Shown one piece after another: positions 7,986 through 18,080 of a stretch of 64,000 nt of DNA. The DNA is taken from positions 495,572 through 559,571 of the forward strand of contig CAUVWY020000003.1 of assembly GCA_963555775.3 (NCBI GenBank), given 5' to 3'. Position numbers and translations under genes: made by a program. This stretch comes from JAJEDW01 sp963555775 (lineage in GTDB: Bacteria > Acidobacteriota > Terriglobia > 20CM-2-55-15). How positions within the stretch are numbered: the first letter of the stretch is position 1; every line of letters begins with the position of its first letter. The notes beneath the pieces were generated by a model. That model ran no database searches. It was not told the DNA's origin and saw only the letters and a program-made list of their open reading frames with translations.

Positions 7986-8807
7986 TCAGTCAATCTGTCG
8001 TTCCAGGACGTACAGCGCCTGCGGGCGCGGCTCTTCGATCCTCAGAAAGTCGATAATGTCGTATCCGCTTCGGAAGCAGCGATCGAAAACTTGGTCGAGG
8101 CTCCGCTGCCAATTCCGGGCCGAATCCGGATCGGTCCGCCGGATCGAGTTGATGTCGGTGGGGATCTCCAGAACCAGGGACCTCTCTTGAAGAGACGAGG
8201 CGGTACTGTCCGGTCCGGCGGGCGCCGTGATCCGGACCATGCCATCCAAATCTCGCGGTATCGAGGGTGCGGCGCCCCCGAGGCGATTCACGACTGGCGG
8301 TGATTCCAGGTTCCATTCCACCAACATCCGGTCAGTCGGCATCCCGTGGTGGAGCGGACTGCTGCTTTGACCATACATGTTGGCTTCGTAACCAAGAACC
8401 CGCGTTCCGAGCTTTCGAATATTGAAGTGCGCGTTAAGCGCTTGCAGCGGGTCAAAGGTCCAGCGAATTCTATCGATACCTTTCGACAGCGCCTCCCTGC
8501 GTTGTGCGAGTTTGAGTTGGAAGCCGACCGATTTGCCTTGATGGGCGGGCGCAACCGCGGTCATGTGCGACCACCAGAATAGCGACCGATCGCCTTCGGC
8601 CGAGAGAAGCGCGTAGGAGAACCCGATGGCCTTCCCGTCGCTCGATTCGGCCAGCAGAACGCATCCGCCGTACCGATTCGCCAGGATCAACAGCGGCGGT
8701 GCGGCGATGTCCTCGGGTTCAGTAAATTTCCACACCTCCCGCTGCAAGTCCACGCAGGCGTGGATGTCTTCGAGACCCTCGGCTCGGCGGATGCGCACAT
8801 CGGACAT
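7986..8807 (-). CDS. Predicted GNAT-superfamily acetyltransferase (COG3375-like)
   Basis: The ATG at 8807 (MSDVRIRRAEG) gives 273 residues and matches the normal N terminus of the fold. An upstream in-frame start would overlap the murA leader. The N-terminal half contains a GNAT-like core: an RRAEGLEDI start, the WSHMTAVAPAHQGKSVG acetyl-CoA loop near residue 85, and the RWTFDPLQALNAHFNIRKLG block typical of COG3375. The substrate is unknown. It is divergent from murA across about 85 bases. No strong ribosome-binding site is visible. Confidence 0.75.
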   Translation of the reverse strand: MSDVRIRRAEGLEDIHACVDLQREVWKFTEPEDIAAPPLLILANRYGGCVLLAESSDGKAIGFSYALLSAEGDRSLFWWSHMTAVAPAHQGKSVGFQLKLAQRREALSKGIDRIRWTFDPLQALNAHFNIRKLGTRVLGYEANMYGQSSSPLHHGMPTDRMLVEWNLESPPVVNRLGGAAPSIPRDLDGMVRITAPAGPDSTASSLQERSLVLEIPTDINSIRRTDPDSARNWQRSLDQVFDRCFRSGYDIIDFLRIEEPRPQALYVLERQID

Positions 8808-8892
8808 GCGCGGGATAGAATACCCACTACGATGACCACCGAAAACAGGAATTTCCTTATTTTGCTTATCGCGAAGCGTGCGCCCCGGGACG

Positions 8893-10142
<1,250 letters not shown>

Positions 10143-10146
<4 letters not shown>

Positions 10147-10685
10147 ATGCCCGGGCGTGGGGTTGCCCGTTACCGGTCGCGCCGCTGATTCTTGGCGCGG
10201 CGGTTGCGGTCAACGTGTTCGCCTCAACAGCCCAGGCCCCCTCCGATCGCGGAATCATCGTCGGTCATGTCGAACTCGGACCCGATTTCGAGGGCGCGGA
10301 CTTCGCAGAAGCCATACTGCTGTCGCCGGAGTGGGCGTTGGCCTGGAATATGGAGGTCCAGCAACGCATCGATACCTATTTTGCCAACAACATCGGTGCG
10401 GTGAACCGGGACAGGGATCTGTTCAGTCTGATTTCGAGCCGTGCGCGGCGCGAATCGACCACCTCGGTCGTTGCCCGAATGCAGGCGCGTTTGGGCGCCG
10501 GCTTCGGCGAAGTGGTCCGGGAGATCATGTCCGATGGAAACTTCGAGTTCGTCGATGTGCCCTTCGGAGAGTACCGGGTTATCGTTATTGCGGGCCTCGG
10601 TGACCAGGGTGCGATCTGGTCGGGCACGGTGACGATTCGCGGCTCGATTCCAGAATTCGTCGAGATCCAGGATCGTATTCAGTAA
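10143..10685 (+). CDS. Small exported protein of unknown function between murA and lpxB
   Basis: This 180-residue protein is translationally coupled to murA (4-base overlap) and ends 7 bases before lpxB. Residues 1-32 form a signal peptide ending near ASTAQAP. The mature part has two halves. One is helical, with ALAWNMEVQQRIDTYFANN. The other is a beta-rich C-terminal stretch (FEFVDVPFGEYRVIVIAGLG) that resembles a carboxypeptidase-regulatory-like sandwich by eye. I do not recognise the family. Its position suggests an envelope role. Confidence 0.75.
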
Positions 10686-10692
10686 CACCACA

Positions 10693-11838
10693 GTGACTCA
10701 CCAATTTCTGATCGTCGCGGGCGAAGCATCCGGCGAAATGTACGGCGCTGAAGTCGCCCTCGCCCTCCGCCGCCGGTTTCCGGGCGCGCACCTGTTTGGA
10801 CTTGGCGGGGATCGCATGCGGGAAGCCGGTGTGGAGTTGGTGTCCGACATCAGCCGGACCGCGGTGGTGGGCCCGTTCGAGGCAATCGCGCACTTTGGCG
10901 CCTTCTATTCCGTATTCCGCAAACTTGCCGACCGGATCGAAGACAACCCCCCCGATGCGGCCCTTCTGATTGACTTTCCAGACTTCAACTTGCGGTTGGC
11001 ATCGCGCCTCAAGGCTGCCGGCGTGACGGTGGTGTATTACATCGGCCCGCAAATCTGGGCCTGGAGACCGGGCCGGGTGCGCCGCATCCGCGAGGTTGTC
11101 GACAAGATGCTGGTCATCCTTCCTTTCGAGGAGGAGATATACCGGCGCGCGGGTGTCGACGTCGAGTTTGTCGGACATCCGTTGTTGGACATGGTTCGGC
11201 CACGGATGTCGAAGAGTGTTTTCCTGACCAAATACAGGCTCTCCGCGGCGGCGCCGATGGTGGCCATTCTTCCAGGGAGCCGTCGCAAGGAACTGCGCTA
11301 CGTTCTGCCGACCATCTGTCTGGCCGTGGACCGAATCCTCGAACGGAAGCCCGAAACCCAGTTTGTCCTTCCCGTGGCGTCCGGACTCTCAAAGGACTAC
11401 GTGAAGAGCTACCTCGGCGGGCGGCCAATTTGCCTCGTCACCCAGGATACCTACGACGCGATCCATCACTCCCGCGCTGCGATCGTTGCCAGCGGAACGG
11501 CAACGCTCGAGACGGCGCTGCTGGGGACGCCCGAGGTTATCGTGTACCGTATCGGACGAGCGACATGGTTCCTTGGCAGGTTTTTGCTCAAGATTCGGAT
11601 GTTCGGGCTGGTGAACATCATTTTGGGTGAAGAGGCGGTACCGGAACTCTATCAGGATCGGATGACGCCGGACAGCGTCGCGGGCGCCGCATTGACGCTG
11701 ATGGATGACGTCTGGATGCAATCGCGGATTCGCGGCAGCTACGAAAATCTCAGGCGGAAACTTGGGCGGGGTAACGTTGCCGAAAGAGTCGCCGCCTCGA
11801 TCGCCGGCACCCTCGAACGTGATGTCCCGCCCCCATAA
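10693..11838 (+). CDS. lpxB: Lipid-A-disaccharide synthase
   Basis: LpxB condenses UDP-2,3-diacylglucosamine with lipid X at the inner membrane to form the lipid A disaccharide, which marks a lipopolysaccharide-making diderm. The GTG start gives 381 residues, the usual length. The N-terminal IVAGEASGEMYGA, the YYIGPQIWAWRPGRVRRI block and LPGSRRKEL near residue 193 are family motifs. The stop codon TAA (11836-11838) overlaps the left end of a 276-bp inverted-repeat element. Confidence 0.96.
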   Translation: MTHQFLIVAGEASGEMYGAEVALALRRRFPGAHLFGLGGDRMREAGVELVSDISRTAVVGPFEAIAHFGAFYSVFRKLADRIEDNPPDAALLIDFPDFNLRLASRLKAAGVTVVYYIGPQIWAWRPGRVRRIREVVDKMLVILPFEEEIYRRAGVDVEFVGHPLLDMVRPRMSKSVFLTKYRLSAAAPMVAILPGSRRKELRYVLPTICLAVDRILERKPETQFVLPVASGLSKDYVKSYLGGRPICLVTQDTYDAIHHSRAAIVASGTATLETALLGTPEVIVYRIGRATWFLGRFLLKIRMFGLVNIILGEEAVPELYQDRMTPDSVAGAALTLMDDVWMQSRIRGSYENLRRKLGRGNVAERVAASIAGTLERDVPPP

Positions 11839-12112
11839 CAGCCCGTGGCAGAACCCTGCAGGGTCGCGCGCAGGGGTCTTCGGGTTTCAGGCGCGAAGAG
11901 AGGAGCGGAGCGATGGTTTCACATCGTGACCGACGAACGACAAAGTCTGTGACCCGAACCCCCCTGCGCCCTACGGGTTACGGCGGCATCGGGCCATCTG
12001 CCACGTTGCCCCTCCTCGATCGATGGGGGGACATCGACTTCGTCGCGGCGCCTCGCATACGGCCCAATGGCGCTCGTAACGCGATCCCAGCAGGGTTCTG
12101 CCACGGGCTGTT
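11837..12112. repeat. MITE-like element A (276 bp, 23-bp perfect terminal inverted repeats)
   Basis: The ends 11837-11859 and 12090-12112 are exact inverted repeats beginning AACAGCCCGTGGCAGAACCC. The interior is nearly identical, with only about seven differences by eye, to the element at 27022-27292. Reading frames inside are not supported as genes: no ribosome-binding site, and both strands are equally open. The size, TIRs and high copy similarity fit a recently mobile non-autonomous element. It lies just after lpxB and before the convergent anti-sigma gene. Confidence 0.85.
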
Positions 12113-12201
12113 TTAACGTCGAGTTTGCGATTCATAGGACAGGACACTGGCAACTCGTGGCGAAACCTTTCGTGATGGAACGCCTTGCTCCTCCTGGGCT
12201 T

Positions 12202-12894
12202 CTAACTTCTACCGACACCAATTGAAATGCCGGGAAAGGACATGATGAACGTCGATTCGATCGGCCGTCCACCCAACGTTGCCGGTTTGAACACCCCTGC
12301 GTCGAGCAGGTTTTCCAGCCACCGGTAATCGACCTGATCGTCTTCCGAGCCCGAAAGAACGGCGTAGTAGGGCACCTTCCCGTTCTCATCGACATAGACT
12401 TCCACCCACAGGACCTCGCTGAGGTCAGGCGTCGATCTCCCGATTTGAGCGACGGTGGGGTCGGTGATCCGGACGCTGCGATAGGTGGCCATCCCGTTCA
12501 GAATTCCGCCGAAAAACAGCAATGTAAGGCAAACGCCTGTGACGGCCGGAACCGCCAGAGGACGGATGGCGTTTGCAGCCCAGACTTCCAGACGTTCTAC
12601 CAGACGCCAGAGGCCATTCGGCAGACGTTCATGGGAGAACCGCACTCGGGTTCTCAGCGCCAGATCCGCGGGAACTTCGGGTTCTTCCACGGAAAGTAAC
12701 AGGTTCTTGAGCGAGATATACGCCTGGAGCTGGCGCTGACAGGGCGCGCAAGTTGCAAGATGCGATTCCAATCCGGCAATCTCGTTGTTTTTCGCCATGG
12801 AGTCGATGAACGCGCTCATCAGGGACTGCGCCTTGGTGCATCCCATGTCAGCGGCTCGACTAAAAATGCCAGAGATTGCGTTGCGGTTCTTCAT
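12202..12894 (-). CDS. Anti-sigma factor with zinc-finger (zf-HC2-like) domain
   Basis: This 230-residue protein has an N-terminal zinc-binding anti-sigma domain with C19 and H45-x3-C49-x2-C52. A single membrane segment follows at about residues 111-133, then a periplasmic C-terminal part of about 95 residues. It lies 53 bases downstream of an ECF sigma gene and has a GAAGGTG ribosome-binding site. It most likely holds that sigma factor at the membrane until an envelope signal releases it. The C-terminal EVLWVEVYVDENGKV stretch looks like a small TonB-C-like beta domain, but this is only a visual impression. Confidence 0.88.
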   Translation of the reverse strand: MKNRNAISGIFSRAADMGCTKAQSLMSAFIDSMAKNNEIAGLESHLATCAPCQRQLQAYISLKNLLLSVEEPEVPADLALRTRVRFSHERLPNGLWRLVERLEVWAANAIRPLAVPAVTGVCLTLLFFGGILNGMATYRSVRITDPTVAQIGRSTPDLSEVLWVEVYVDENGKVPYYAVLSGSEDDQVDYRWLENLLDAGVFKPATLGGRPIESTFIMSFPGISIGVGRS

Positions 12895-12947
12895 GATGAC
12901 ACCTTCGTGTTTTCGAATGTTTCGTATCCGGTTTCTCCTGGTTCGTT

Positions 12948-13604
12948 TTATGGTGAGCCGATGCGCTGTACCGACAAATAGCGCACCAGCCGTTTCTTCA
13001 GTTCGCCCCGCGCCCGGGCGAGTCGCGACTTCACGGTGCCAATCGAGATATTGAGAATCTGCGAAATCTCCTCATACGAGAGACCCTGGATATCGCGGAG
13101 AACGACGATCGACCGGTGTTGTCTCGAAAGCTTGTCGAGCGCCGCCTGAATCGCTTCCTCGCGCTCCTTCATCTGCAGTGCGGCCTCCGGACTGAGACCG
13201 TTGTCACTGAGTTGAACGGGACCGGCCGAACCGTTTCCATCCGCCGGATTGTCGTCCAGGGATACGGTCTGGTGGCGAAACCGGCGTCTTGCCCATCGCA
13301 GCCGATTCAGAATCTCGGAGAAAGCGATCTTGAAGATCCATGTCTTCAGGCTGCTCTGTCCACGGAAACGCCCGATGTTCCGGAATACCTTGACGAAGAT
13401 ATCTTGCGTCACGTCGGCCGCTTCTCCGGGGTCATTCAGCATGCGGCGCGCGACGTGATAAATGTACGTGTGGTATTCGCGGACCAGTTCGTCGTACGCA
13501 GCGTCCTCGTTAGCGCGCAGTCGCGAGACAAAGAGAGTTTCTTCGGTCGACAAACCGGCCGCCGTTGTGAGATCCGTATAGGATATCTCTCGACGAAGCA
13601 TCAT
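12948..13604 (-). CDS. ECF-type RNA polymerase sigma factor (RpoE-like)
   Basis: At 218 residues this is a typical group-IV sigma factor. Region 2 covers about residues 35-105 with EAADVTQDIFVKVFRNIGRF (the core-binding and -10-recognising part). Region 4 covers about 150-210 with the helix-turn-helix LSYEEISQILNISIGTVKSR. The pair with the zinc-finger anti-sigma gene directly downstream is the classical membrane-signal arrangement. Its regulon cannot be read from this window. An autoregulated promoter is likely but not evident upstream. Confidence 0.95.
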   Translation of the reverse strand: MMLRREISYTDLTTAAGLSTEETLFVSRLRANEDAAYDELVREYHTYIYHVARRMLNDPGEAADVTQDIFVKVFRNIGRFRGQSSLKTWIFKIAFSEILNRLRWARRRFRHQTVSLDDNPADGNGSAGPVQLSDNGLSPEAALQMKEREEAIQAALDKLSRQHRSIVVLRDIQGLSYEEISQILNISIGTVKSRLARARGELKKRLVRYLSVQRIGSP

Positions 13605-13694
13605 AAATTATGGGTCTCCACGGACTTTCCTCAGACGGCGCGCCACCGGAAGGCCGCGTCCTTTCCGTGGCAGACTATTGATTTAGACACCGAT

Positions 13695-15083
13695 TCAATG
13701 GAATTGTTCGACGAATTCGACCCCGGCAGCGATAAGCCGGTCCGTAGCGTTTGAAGTGGGCGCTTCGGCATAGACGCGGAGGACGGGTTCGGTGCCCGAG
13801 CGCCTGAACAGAATCCAGGAATCGCCGTCGAGGACCAGCTTGATCCCGTCAAGCGTCCGAACATCGGTCACGTGATGTCCACTGAATCTCGCCGGCGGTT
13901 GGTTCTGGAGTTGCTCGCTCAAACGCGAGCCTGTTTCGACCGGGACACGTAGATCGCGCCGGGCGCAGTGAAACTCCCCGAATTCTTTCCACATGTCCCG
14001 GATCGAATGGCTGAGGGACTTCCCGGTTTCCGCAAGCATGTCGAGCAGCAGCATATGAACAGCAATGCCGTCGCGTTCCGGGAGATGGCGTGAAACTCCC
14101 ACGCCTCCGCTTTCTTCTCCGCCGATCAGGACCTGCCTTTCGAGCATGATCTCGGCGATGTTCTTGAATCCGATTGGCGTCTCCAGGACCTCGAGTCCGA
14201 ATTTCGCTCCGATCCGGCCGACCAGTTGGCTCTGCGAGACGGTATGCACGACCACTCCGCCCCATCCTCGGTTGCGATGCAGGTGGATCATGAGCAAGGG
14301 CAGTATCTCGAGCGTACTCACAAAGCGTCCATCGTTGTCGACAACGCCCAGACGGTCCGCGTCGCCGTCGGTTGCCAGGCCGATGTCGCAGCCGGCGGAT
14401 CGAACGGCCCTGGATAGCGGTTCCAGTTGCGGCATCATGGGTTCGGGTGAGATTCCGCCGAACAACGGATCGGGATTGCCCCGAATCGTGTCGACAGAAC
14501 AGGTGGTATCGGCCAGGCATTCCTCCAAAAGACGGCCTCCCGTCCCATGCATGGAGTCCACCGCGATCCGAAGTCCCGAATCCGCCAGCCGGGGCCAATC
14601 GACCAGCTTTCGGAGACTCTCGAGGTACTCCGCTCCCGGAGCGACCGTTTCGATGCCGTCCGTGGAGGTCCGAACCGGCCGGTTCTTCAGCAGGCCTTCG
14701 ATTTGCGACGTTATCGCTGGTGTCGCACTTCCGCCGTATTCGGCCTTGACCTTGAATCCATTGAATTGAGCCGGATTGTGGCTGGCCGTGATAACGACGC
14801 CGCCCTGGAGTCCCAACCTCTTGACTTCGTGGGACACATAGGGCGTCGGATAGGGCCGATCCATGAGGTAGACGCGGAACCCGTTGCCTGCGAACACCTC
14901 GGCCGCCGCACGGGCAAAGCGGTCCGAGAGGAAACGGACATCGTAACCGATCAGGATCGCCCGTTCGCCGCCCCCTGCGCTCAGGAAGTAGTCGGCCGTC
15001 GCCTGGGATACGATGCGGACGTTGTCGAAAGTAAACTCGTCGGCGATGACGGCGCGCCAACCGTCCGTGCCAAACTTGATCAT
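13695..15083 (-). CDS. Phosphohexomutase (phosphoglucomutase/phosphomannomutase family)
   Basis: Starting at the ATG at 15083 (MIKFGTDGWR) the protein is 462 residues. All four family sites are present: the phosphoserine loop TASHNP (99-104), the metal loop DGDADR (239-244), the sugar-binding GGEESGG, and the phosphate loop FRRSGTEP near the C terminus. It interconverts hexose or hexosamine 1- and 6-phosphates. Substrate cannot be decided by eye. The gene follows a sugar-1-phosphate nucleotidyltransferase by 23 bases, which suggests the pair makes an activated sugar for the envelope. Confidence 0.92.
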   Translation of the reverse strand: MIKFGTDGWRAVIADEFTFDNVRIVSQATADYFLSAGGGERAILIGYDVRFLSDRFARAAAEVFAGNGFRVYLMDRPYPTPYVSHEVKRLGLQGGVVITASHNPAQFNGFKVKAEYGGSATPAITSQIEGLLKNRPVRTSTDGIETVAPGAEYLESLRKLVDWPRLADSGLRIAVDSMHGTGGRLLEECLADTTCSVDTIRGNPDPLFGGISPEPMMPQLEPLSRAVRSAGCDIGLATDGDADRLGVVDNDGRFVSTLEILPLLMIHLHRNRGWGGVVVHTVSQSQLVGRIGAKFGLEVLETPIGFKNIAEIMLERQVLIGGEESGGVGVSRHLPERDGIAVHMLLLDMLAETGKSLSHSIRDMWKEFGEFHCARRDLRVPVETGSRLSEQLQNQPPARFSGHHVTDVRTLDGIKLVLDGDSWILFRRSGTEPVLRVYAEAPTSNATDRLIAAGVEFVEQFH

Positions 15084-15106
15084 TGGCTTCGATGGGTCCA
15101 AGGCGC

Positions 15107-16141
15107 CTACAGCGAGGAGAAATCGGTAATCGAAGATTTGCCGCCCAGAATCGTTCCGTTCCTGAGTACGGCCGATGGGCCGACGTAGCAACCACGGCCC
15201 AGAATGGTTCCAGTCACGCGTGCGCCTTCGTCGATCGTATTTCCCGACCAGATAACCGAATCCACAACATGCGCCCCTTTCTGGATCTTGCAGTTGGGTC
15301 CGATCACCGAAGACACGATTTTCGCGCCGGCCTGTACGGCCACGCCGGGACCGATCAGCGAATGTTCATCGATCGAAGTACCGTCGGGCATTGCGCCCGA
15401 CTTCGCTGCTGTCAGCGGAATCGTTCGAGAGACGAAACGTTCCGCGATGATATCCCGATGGACCTCCAGATACTTTTCCGGCGTTCCGATGTCGATCCAG
15501 TAACAGTCGGACACGTAGGCGTACACCGGCAAGCCCAGTTCCACAAGCGTAGGAAAGAGTTCTCTTTCAAACGAGAACGGCCGACCCTCGGGGATGTAGT
15601 CGAGAACCTTCGAATCGAGCACGTAGGTTCCGGCGTTGATATTGTTCGACGTGATTTCGTCCATACTGGGCTTTTCCAGAAATCGGTGGATTCGGCCGGA
15701 GTCGTCGAATTCGACCAGGCCGTACGCGGACGGATCCTCCACCGGAGTCAGGACGATCGTTGCGATCGCCCCCTTTTTGTGGTGCGCCGCGATGACCGCC
15801 CCGAGATCCAGAGAAGTCAGCACGTCCCCGTTAAAGACGACGGTGGTTTCCTCAATCCATTCCTGGGCATTCTTGAAAGCTCCGGCGGTGCCGAGAGGAT
15901 TGCTTTCGATGGCGTACCGGATCAGCACGTCGAAGTCGGCGCCGTCCTTCAACAGATCCTCGATCTTGCGTGGCTGATAGGAGAGGCTCAGGATGATCTC
16001 GCCGACCCCGGCGCTCTTCATCAGGTCGAGTTGATAGAGAAGAAAGGGGCGGTTCGCGACCGGAACAATGGGCTTTGGAATGTTCAGCGTGAGCGGCCGA
16101 AGACGCGTTCCCTTCCCGCCAGCCAGAATGAGTCCCTTCAT
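15107..16141 (-). CDS. Sugar-1-phosphate nucleotidyltransferase with left-handed beta-helix tail
   Basis: The conserved start MKGLILAGGKGTRLRPLT is at 16141; an ATG four codons upstream is also possible. The 344-residue protein has an N-terminal nucleotidyltransferase domain (GGKGTRLR nucleotide loop, GDVLTSLDLG metal site, WIDIGTPEKYL) and a C-terminal hexapeptide-repeat region (GPGVAVQAGAKIVSSVIGPN). It joins a sugar 1-phosphate to a nucleotide, and mannose-1-phosphate guanylyltransferase or glucose-1-phosphate thymidylyl/adenylyltransferase are the candidates. Together with the downstream hexomutase it should supply a nucleotide sugar. Confidence 0.9.
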   Translation of the reverse strand: MKGLILAGGKGTRLRPLTLNIPKPIVPVANRPFLLYQLDLMKSAGVGEIILSLSYQPRKIEDLLKDGADFDVLIRYAIESNPLGTAGAFKNAQEWIEETTVVFNGDVLTSLDLGAVIAAHHKKGAIATIVLTPVEDPSAYGLVEFDDSGRIHRFLEKPSMDEITSNNINAGTYVLDSKVLDYIPEGRPFSFERELFPTLVELGLPVYAYVSDCYWIDIGTPEKYLEVHRDIIAERFVSRTIPLTAAKSGAMPDGTSIDEHSLIGPGVAVQAGAKIVSSVIGPNCKIQKGAHVVDSVIWSGNTIDEGARVTGTILGRGCYVGPSAVLRNGTILGGKSSITDFSSL

Positions 16142-16162
16142 AAGGAAACCCATGATAGCAGT

Positions 16163-16179
16163 CCCAGGCAGAACCCCGC
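16163..16179 (+). repeat. Degenerate solo terminal repeat
   Basis: CCCAGGCAGAACCCCGC resembles the TIR CCCGTGGCAGAACCCTGC of the 276-bp elements. No second end is apparent. It may be a footprint or chance similarity. Confidence 0.25.
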
Positions 16180-16285
16180 GGTGTTCTTCCGGGGGGTGCT
16201 ACCCGTTTTCCGATTTTCGCAGGTGCTGGAGAACCTTTCTGAGGGACCGGATCTGACCAATGTCTGTTAAAATGCCGCGAACATC

Positions 16286-16885
16286 ATGAATCTGCCCAAT
16301 GCGGTAACGTTGACGAGGATTTTCCTCGTTCCAGTGCTGGTGACCCTGTTGCTGACAAGGTACAGTGTCCCCATTGCCGCAACCGTGTTTCTGGCTGCCG
16401 CGATGACCGATTTTCTGGACGGATATCTGGCCAGATCGCGGAATCAGGTCACGACCCTGGGCAAACTGCTGGATCCCCTTGCCGACAAGCTTTTGGTTTC
16501 GTCCGCCTTTATTTCGCTCGTCGAGTTGGAAATCGTGCCGGCCTGGATGGTCGTGATTATCATCGGTCGCGAGTTTGCGGTGACCGGGCTTCGAAGTATT
16601 GCCGCTTCCGAGGGTTTTGCCATCGGCGCTTCCGAACTGGGCAAGCTCAAGATGGGAGCTCAGGTTGCCGCGATCACGCTGTTGATCCTCGGTAGCGAGT
16701 ACGCTGTATTCGAGACTCTTGGAAGCGTCACGCTGTACATGGTTGTTCTGTTCGCCGTCTGGTCGGCCGTCGATTACTTCCGGACGTTCTGGTCCAAGAT
16801 CGACGATCAGTTCAAGGCCAAACAGGAGCGCCGCCGCCACCTTCTCGTGAAGAAGCGGCAGAGCCCCCCCGCTCCAACTCAGTAG
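16286..16885 (+). CDS. pgsA: CDP-diacylglycerol-glycerol-3-phosphate 3-phosphatidyltransferase
   Basis: PgsA makes phosphatidylglycerol phosphate at the inner membrane. The 199-residue polytopic protein starts MNLPNAVTLTRIF, a typical first helix. It carries the complete CDP-alcohol phosphotransferase signature D-G-x2-A-R-x8-G-x3-D-x3-D, read as DFLDGYLARS and GKLLDPLADK. The basic C-terminal tail is cytosolic. It is followed 13 bases later by lgt, which uses phosphatidylglycerol as substrate, so the pair is a sensible operon. Confidence 0.95.
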   Translation: MNLPNAVTLTRIFLVPVLVTLLLTRYSVPIAATVFLAAAMTDFLDGYLARSRNQVTTLGKLLDPLADKLLVSSAFISLVELEIVPAWMVVIIIGREFAVTGLRSIAASEGFAIGASELGKLKMGAQVAAITLLILGSEYAVFETLGSVTLYMVVLFAVWSAVDYFRTFWSKIDDQFKAKQERRRHLLVKKRQSPPAPTQ

Positions 16886-16898
16886 TTTTCAAAACCCT

Positions 16899-17744
16899 AT
16901 GCTTTTGCAGTTGCCGTTCCACGGATTGGATCCGACCTTCCTGCGAATCGGTCCGCTCGAAATGCGTTGGTATGGGCTGATGTACATGCTGGGGTTTATC
17001 GCCGCGTACTTCGTGATGCGCCGGGCGGTGCGGCTTTACCGACTCAACATGTCTCGGGACGATCTGTACGACCTGCTCTTCTACATGATCCTCGGCGTCA
17101 TGGTCGGCGGCCGTCTCGGATACATCGTTCTTTACGACCTGTCCACCTACATCGCAAATCCGTTTTCGATCCTCGCGATCTGGCGTGGCGGCATGTCGTT
17201 CCACGGGGGTTTGGTGGGCACCGCGGTCGCGGGGCTGATCGTCAGCCGCCGACGCGGCTGGAACTTCCTGGACGTTGCGGATCTGGCGGCGATCGCGGGA
17301 CCCATTGGGCTCGGTTTGGGCAGGCTGGGCAACTTCATCAACGGAGAACTCTACGGCCGTCCGTCCTCACTGCCCTGGGCCATGGTGTTTCCCGATGGAG
17401 GCGAGATTGGCCGCCATCCTTCCCAATTGTACGAAGCGCTGCTTGAAGGCGTGGTGCTGTTCCTCTTCCTCGCTTGGGTCTACAGACGCCGGCTTCGCCC
17501 CGGAGCCACACTGTGGGGTCTGCTTGCAGGCTACGGATTGGTGCGGTTCATGGTGGAGTTTGTCCGAGAGCCGGATGCGCACATCGGAATGGATCTCGGT
17601 TTTCTCAGCCGCGGCCAACTCCTGAGCCTTCCGATGTTTCTGGCGGGAACGTTCCTGTTGATTCGAGCGTTCCGTGCCGGAGCGGCACCGCCTGCCCCGG
17701 TTCAATCGGCTCGCCCCGCGAAGCGCCACCCCCCGAAAAAGTGA
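16899..17744 (+). CDS. lgt: Phosphatidylglycerol-prolipoprotein diacylglyceryl transferase
   Basis: Lgt adds diacylglycerol to the lipobox Cys of prolipoproteins at the inner membrane. The 281-residue protein has about seven membrane segments. It shows the family motifs GGMSFHGG (catalytic His region, near residue 103) and GLGRLGNFINGELYGRPS (near residue 143, essential Arg). The C-terminal tail is Ala/Pro/Arg-rich. Its likely partner is the upstream pgsA, which supplies the diacylglyceryl donor. Confidence 0.96.
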   Translation: MLLQLPFHGLDPTFLRIGPLEMRWYGLMYMLGFIAAYFVMRRAVRLYRLNMSRDDLYDLLFYMILGVMVGGRLGYIVLYDLSTYIANPFSILAIWRGGMSFHGGLVGTAVAGLIVSRRRGWNFLDVADLAAIAGPIGLGLGRLGNFINGELYGRPSSLPWAMVFPDGGEIGRHPSQLYEALLEGVVLFLFLAWVYRRRLRPGATLWGLLAGYGLVRFMVEFVREPDAHIGMDLGFLSRGQLLSLPMFLAGTFLLIRAFRAGAAPPAPVQSARPAKRHPPKK

Positions 17745-18080
17745 CCGGACAGCCGCGGTCTTGCTCCTCTCTTCGCCTCTGAGGCCTGACGATCCCTGCG
17801 CTTGACCCAGCGGGGCGCCGCCACCCTCTGCCCTGTCTTTCTCACCCAACGTCTGCGGCTTCGTTCAATTCAATCAGAAACCTTCCAGGCCCCGCGCTTG
17901 ATCCGGCGCGAGGAACGCGCTGTTGACCGCGGGCCAATGGATTGAATCGCTTGGCGTAGATCTGTGCTAATGTCAAAGGTTTCTGTCCCCCTCCCGGGGG
18001 GCCATCGATTGCCGGTGAGGCTCGATCGGCGGAAACTACGGTGTGTGCGAGAGAGACCGGGACGGCGGAAGGGTCAAGCC
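17745..18080. other. Non-coding stretch upstream of cysK with degenerate repeat blocks
   Basis: No gene is supported in these 336 bases. Bases 17896-17920 repeat the block seen in reverse complement at 1756-1780. The CTCCTCTCTTCGCC segment near 17764 resembles, in reverse complement, part of the interior of the 276-bp elements. The last 120 bases hold a possible promoter and a GC-rich leader with a CCCCC/GGGGG hairpin near 17986 just before cysK. Confidence 0.5.
17942..17970 (+). promoter_or_regulatory. Possible promoter of the amino-acid superoperon
   Basis: TTGAAT (17942-17947) and TGCTAA (17965-17970) are spaced by 17 bases and lie upstream of cysK, the first gene of the run. Transcription would start near 17977 and leave a leader of about 100 bases. 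The boxes are imperfect, so this is tentative. Confidence 0.35.

Noticed and set aside
11913..12116. A 67-codon frame in element A, with a very similar frame in element B
   Set aside because: It is conserved only because the whole element is. There is no ribosome-binding site, the reverse strand is equally open, and the product has no recognisable features.
13849..15195. A 448-codon frame overlapping the phosphohexomutase in another frame
   Set aside because: The hexomutase frame has all catalytic motifs. This one is Arg-rich shadow sequence.
17971..18080. A SAM or other known riboswitch before cysK
   Set aside because: None of the conserved cores I know (SAM-I, SAM-II, SAH, cobalamin, glycine) can be matched to the sequence.
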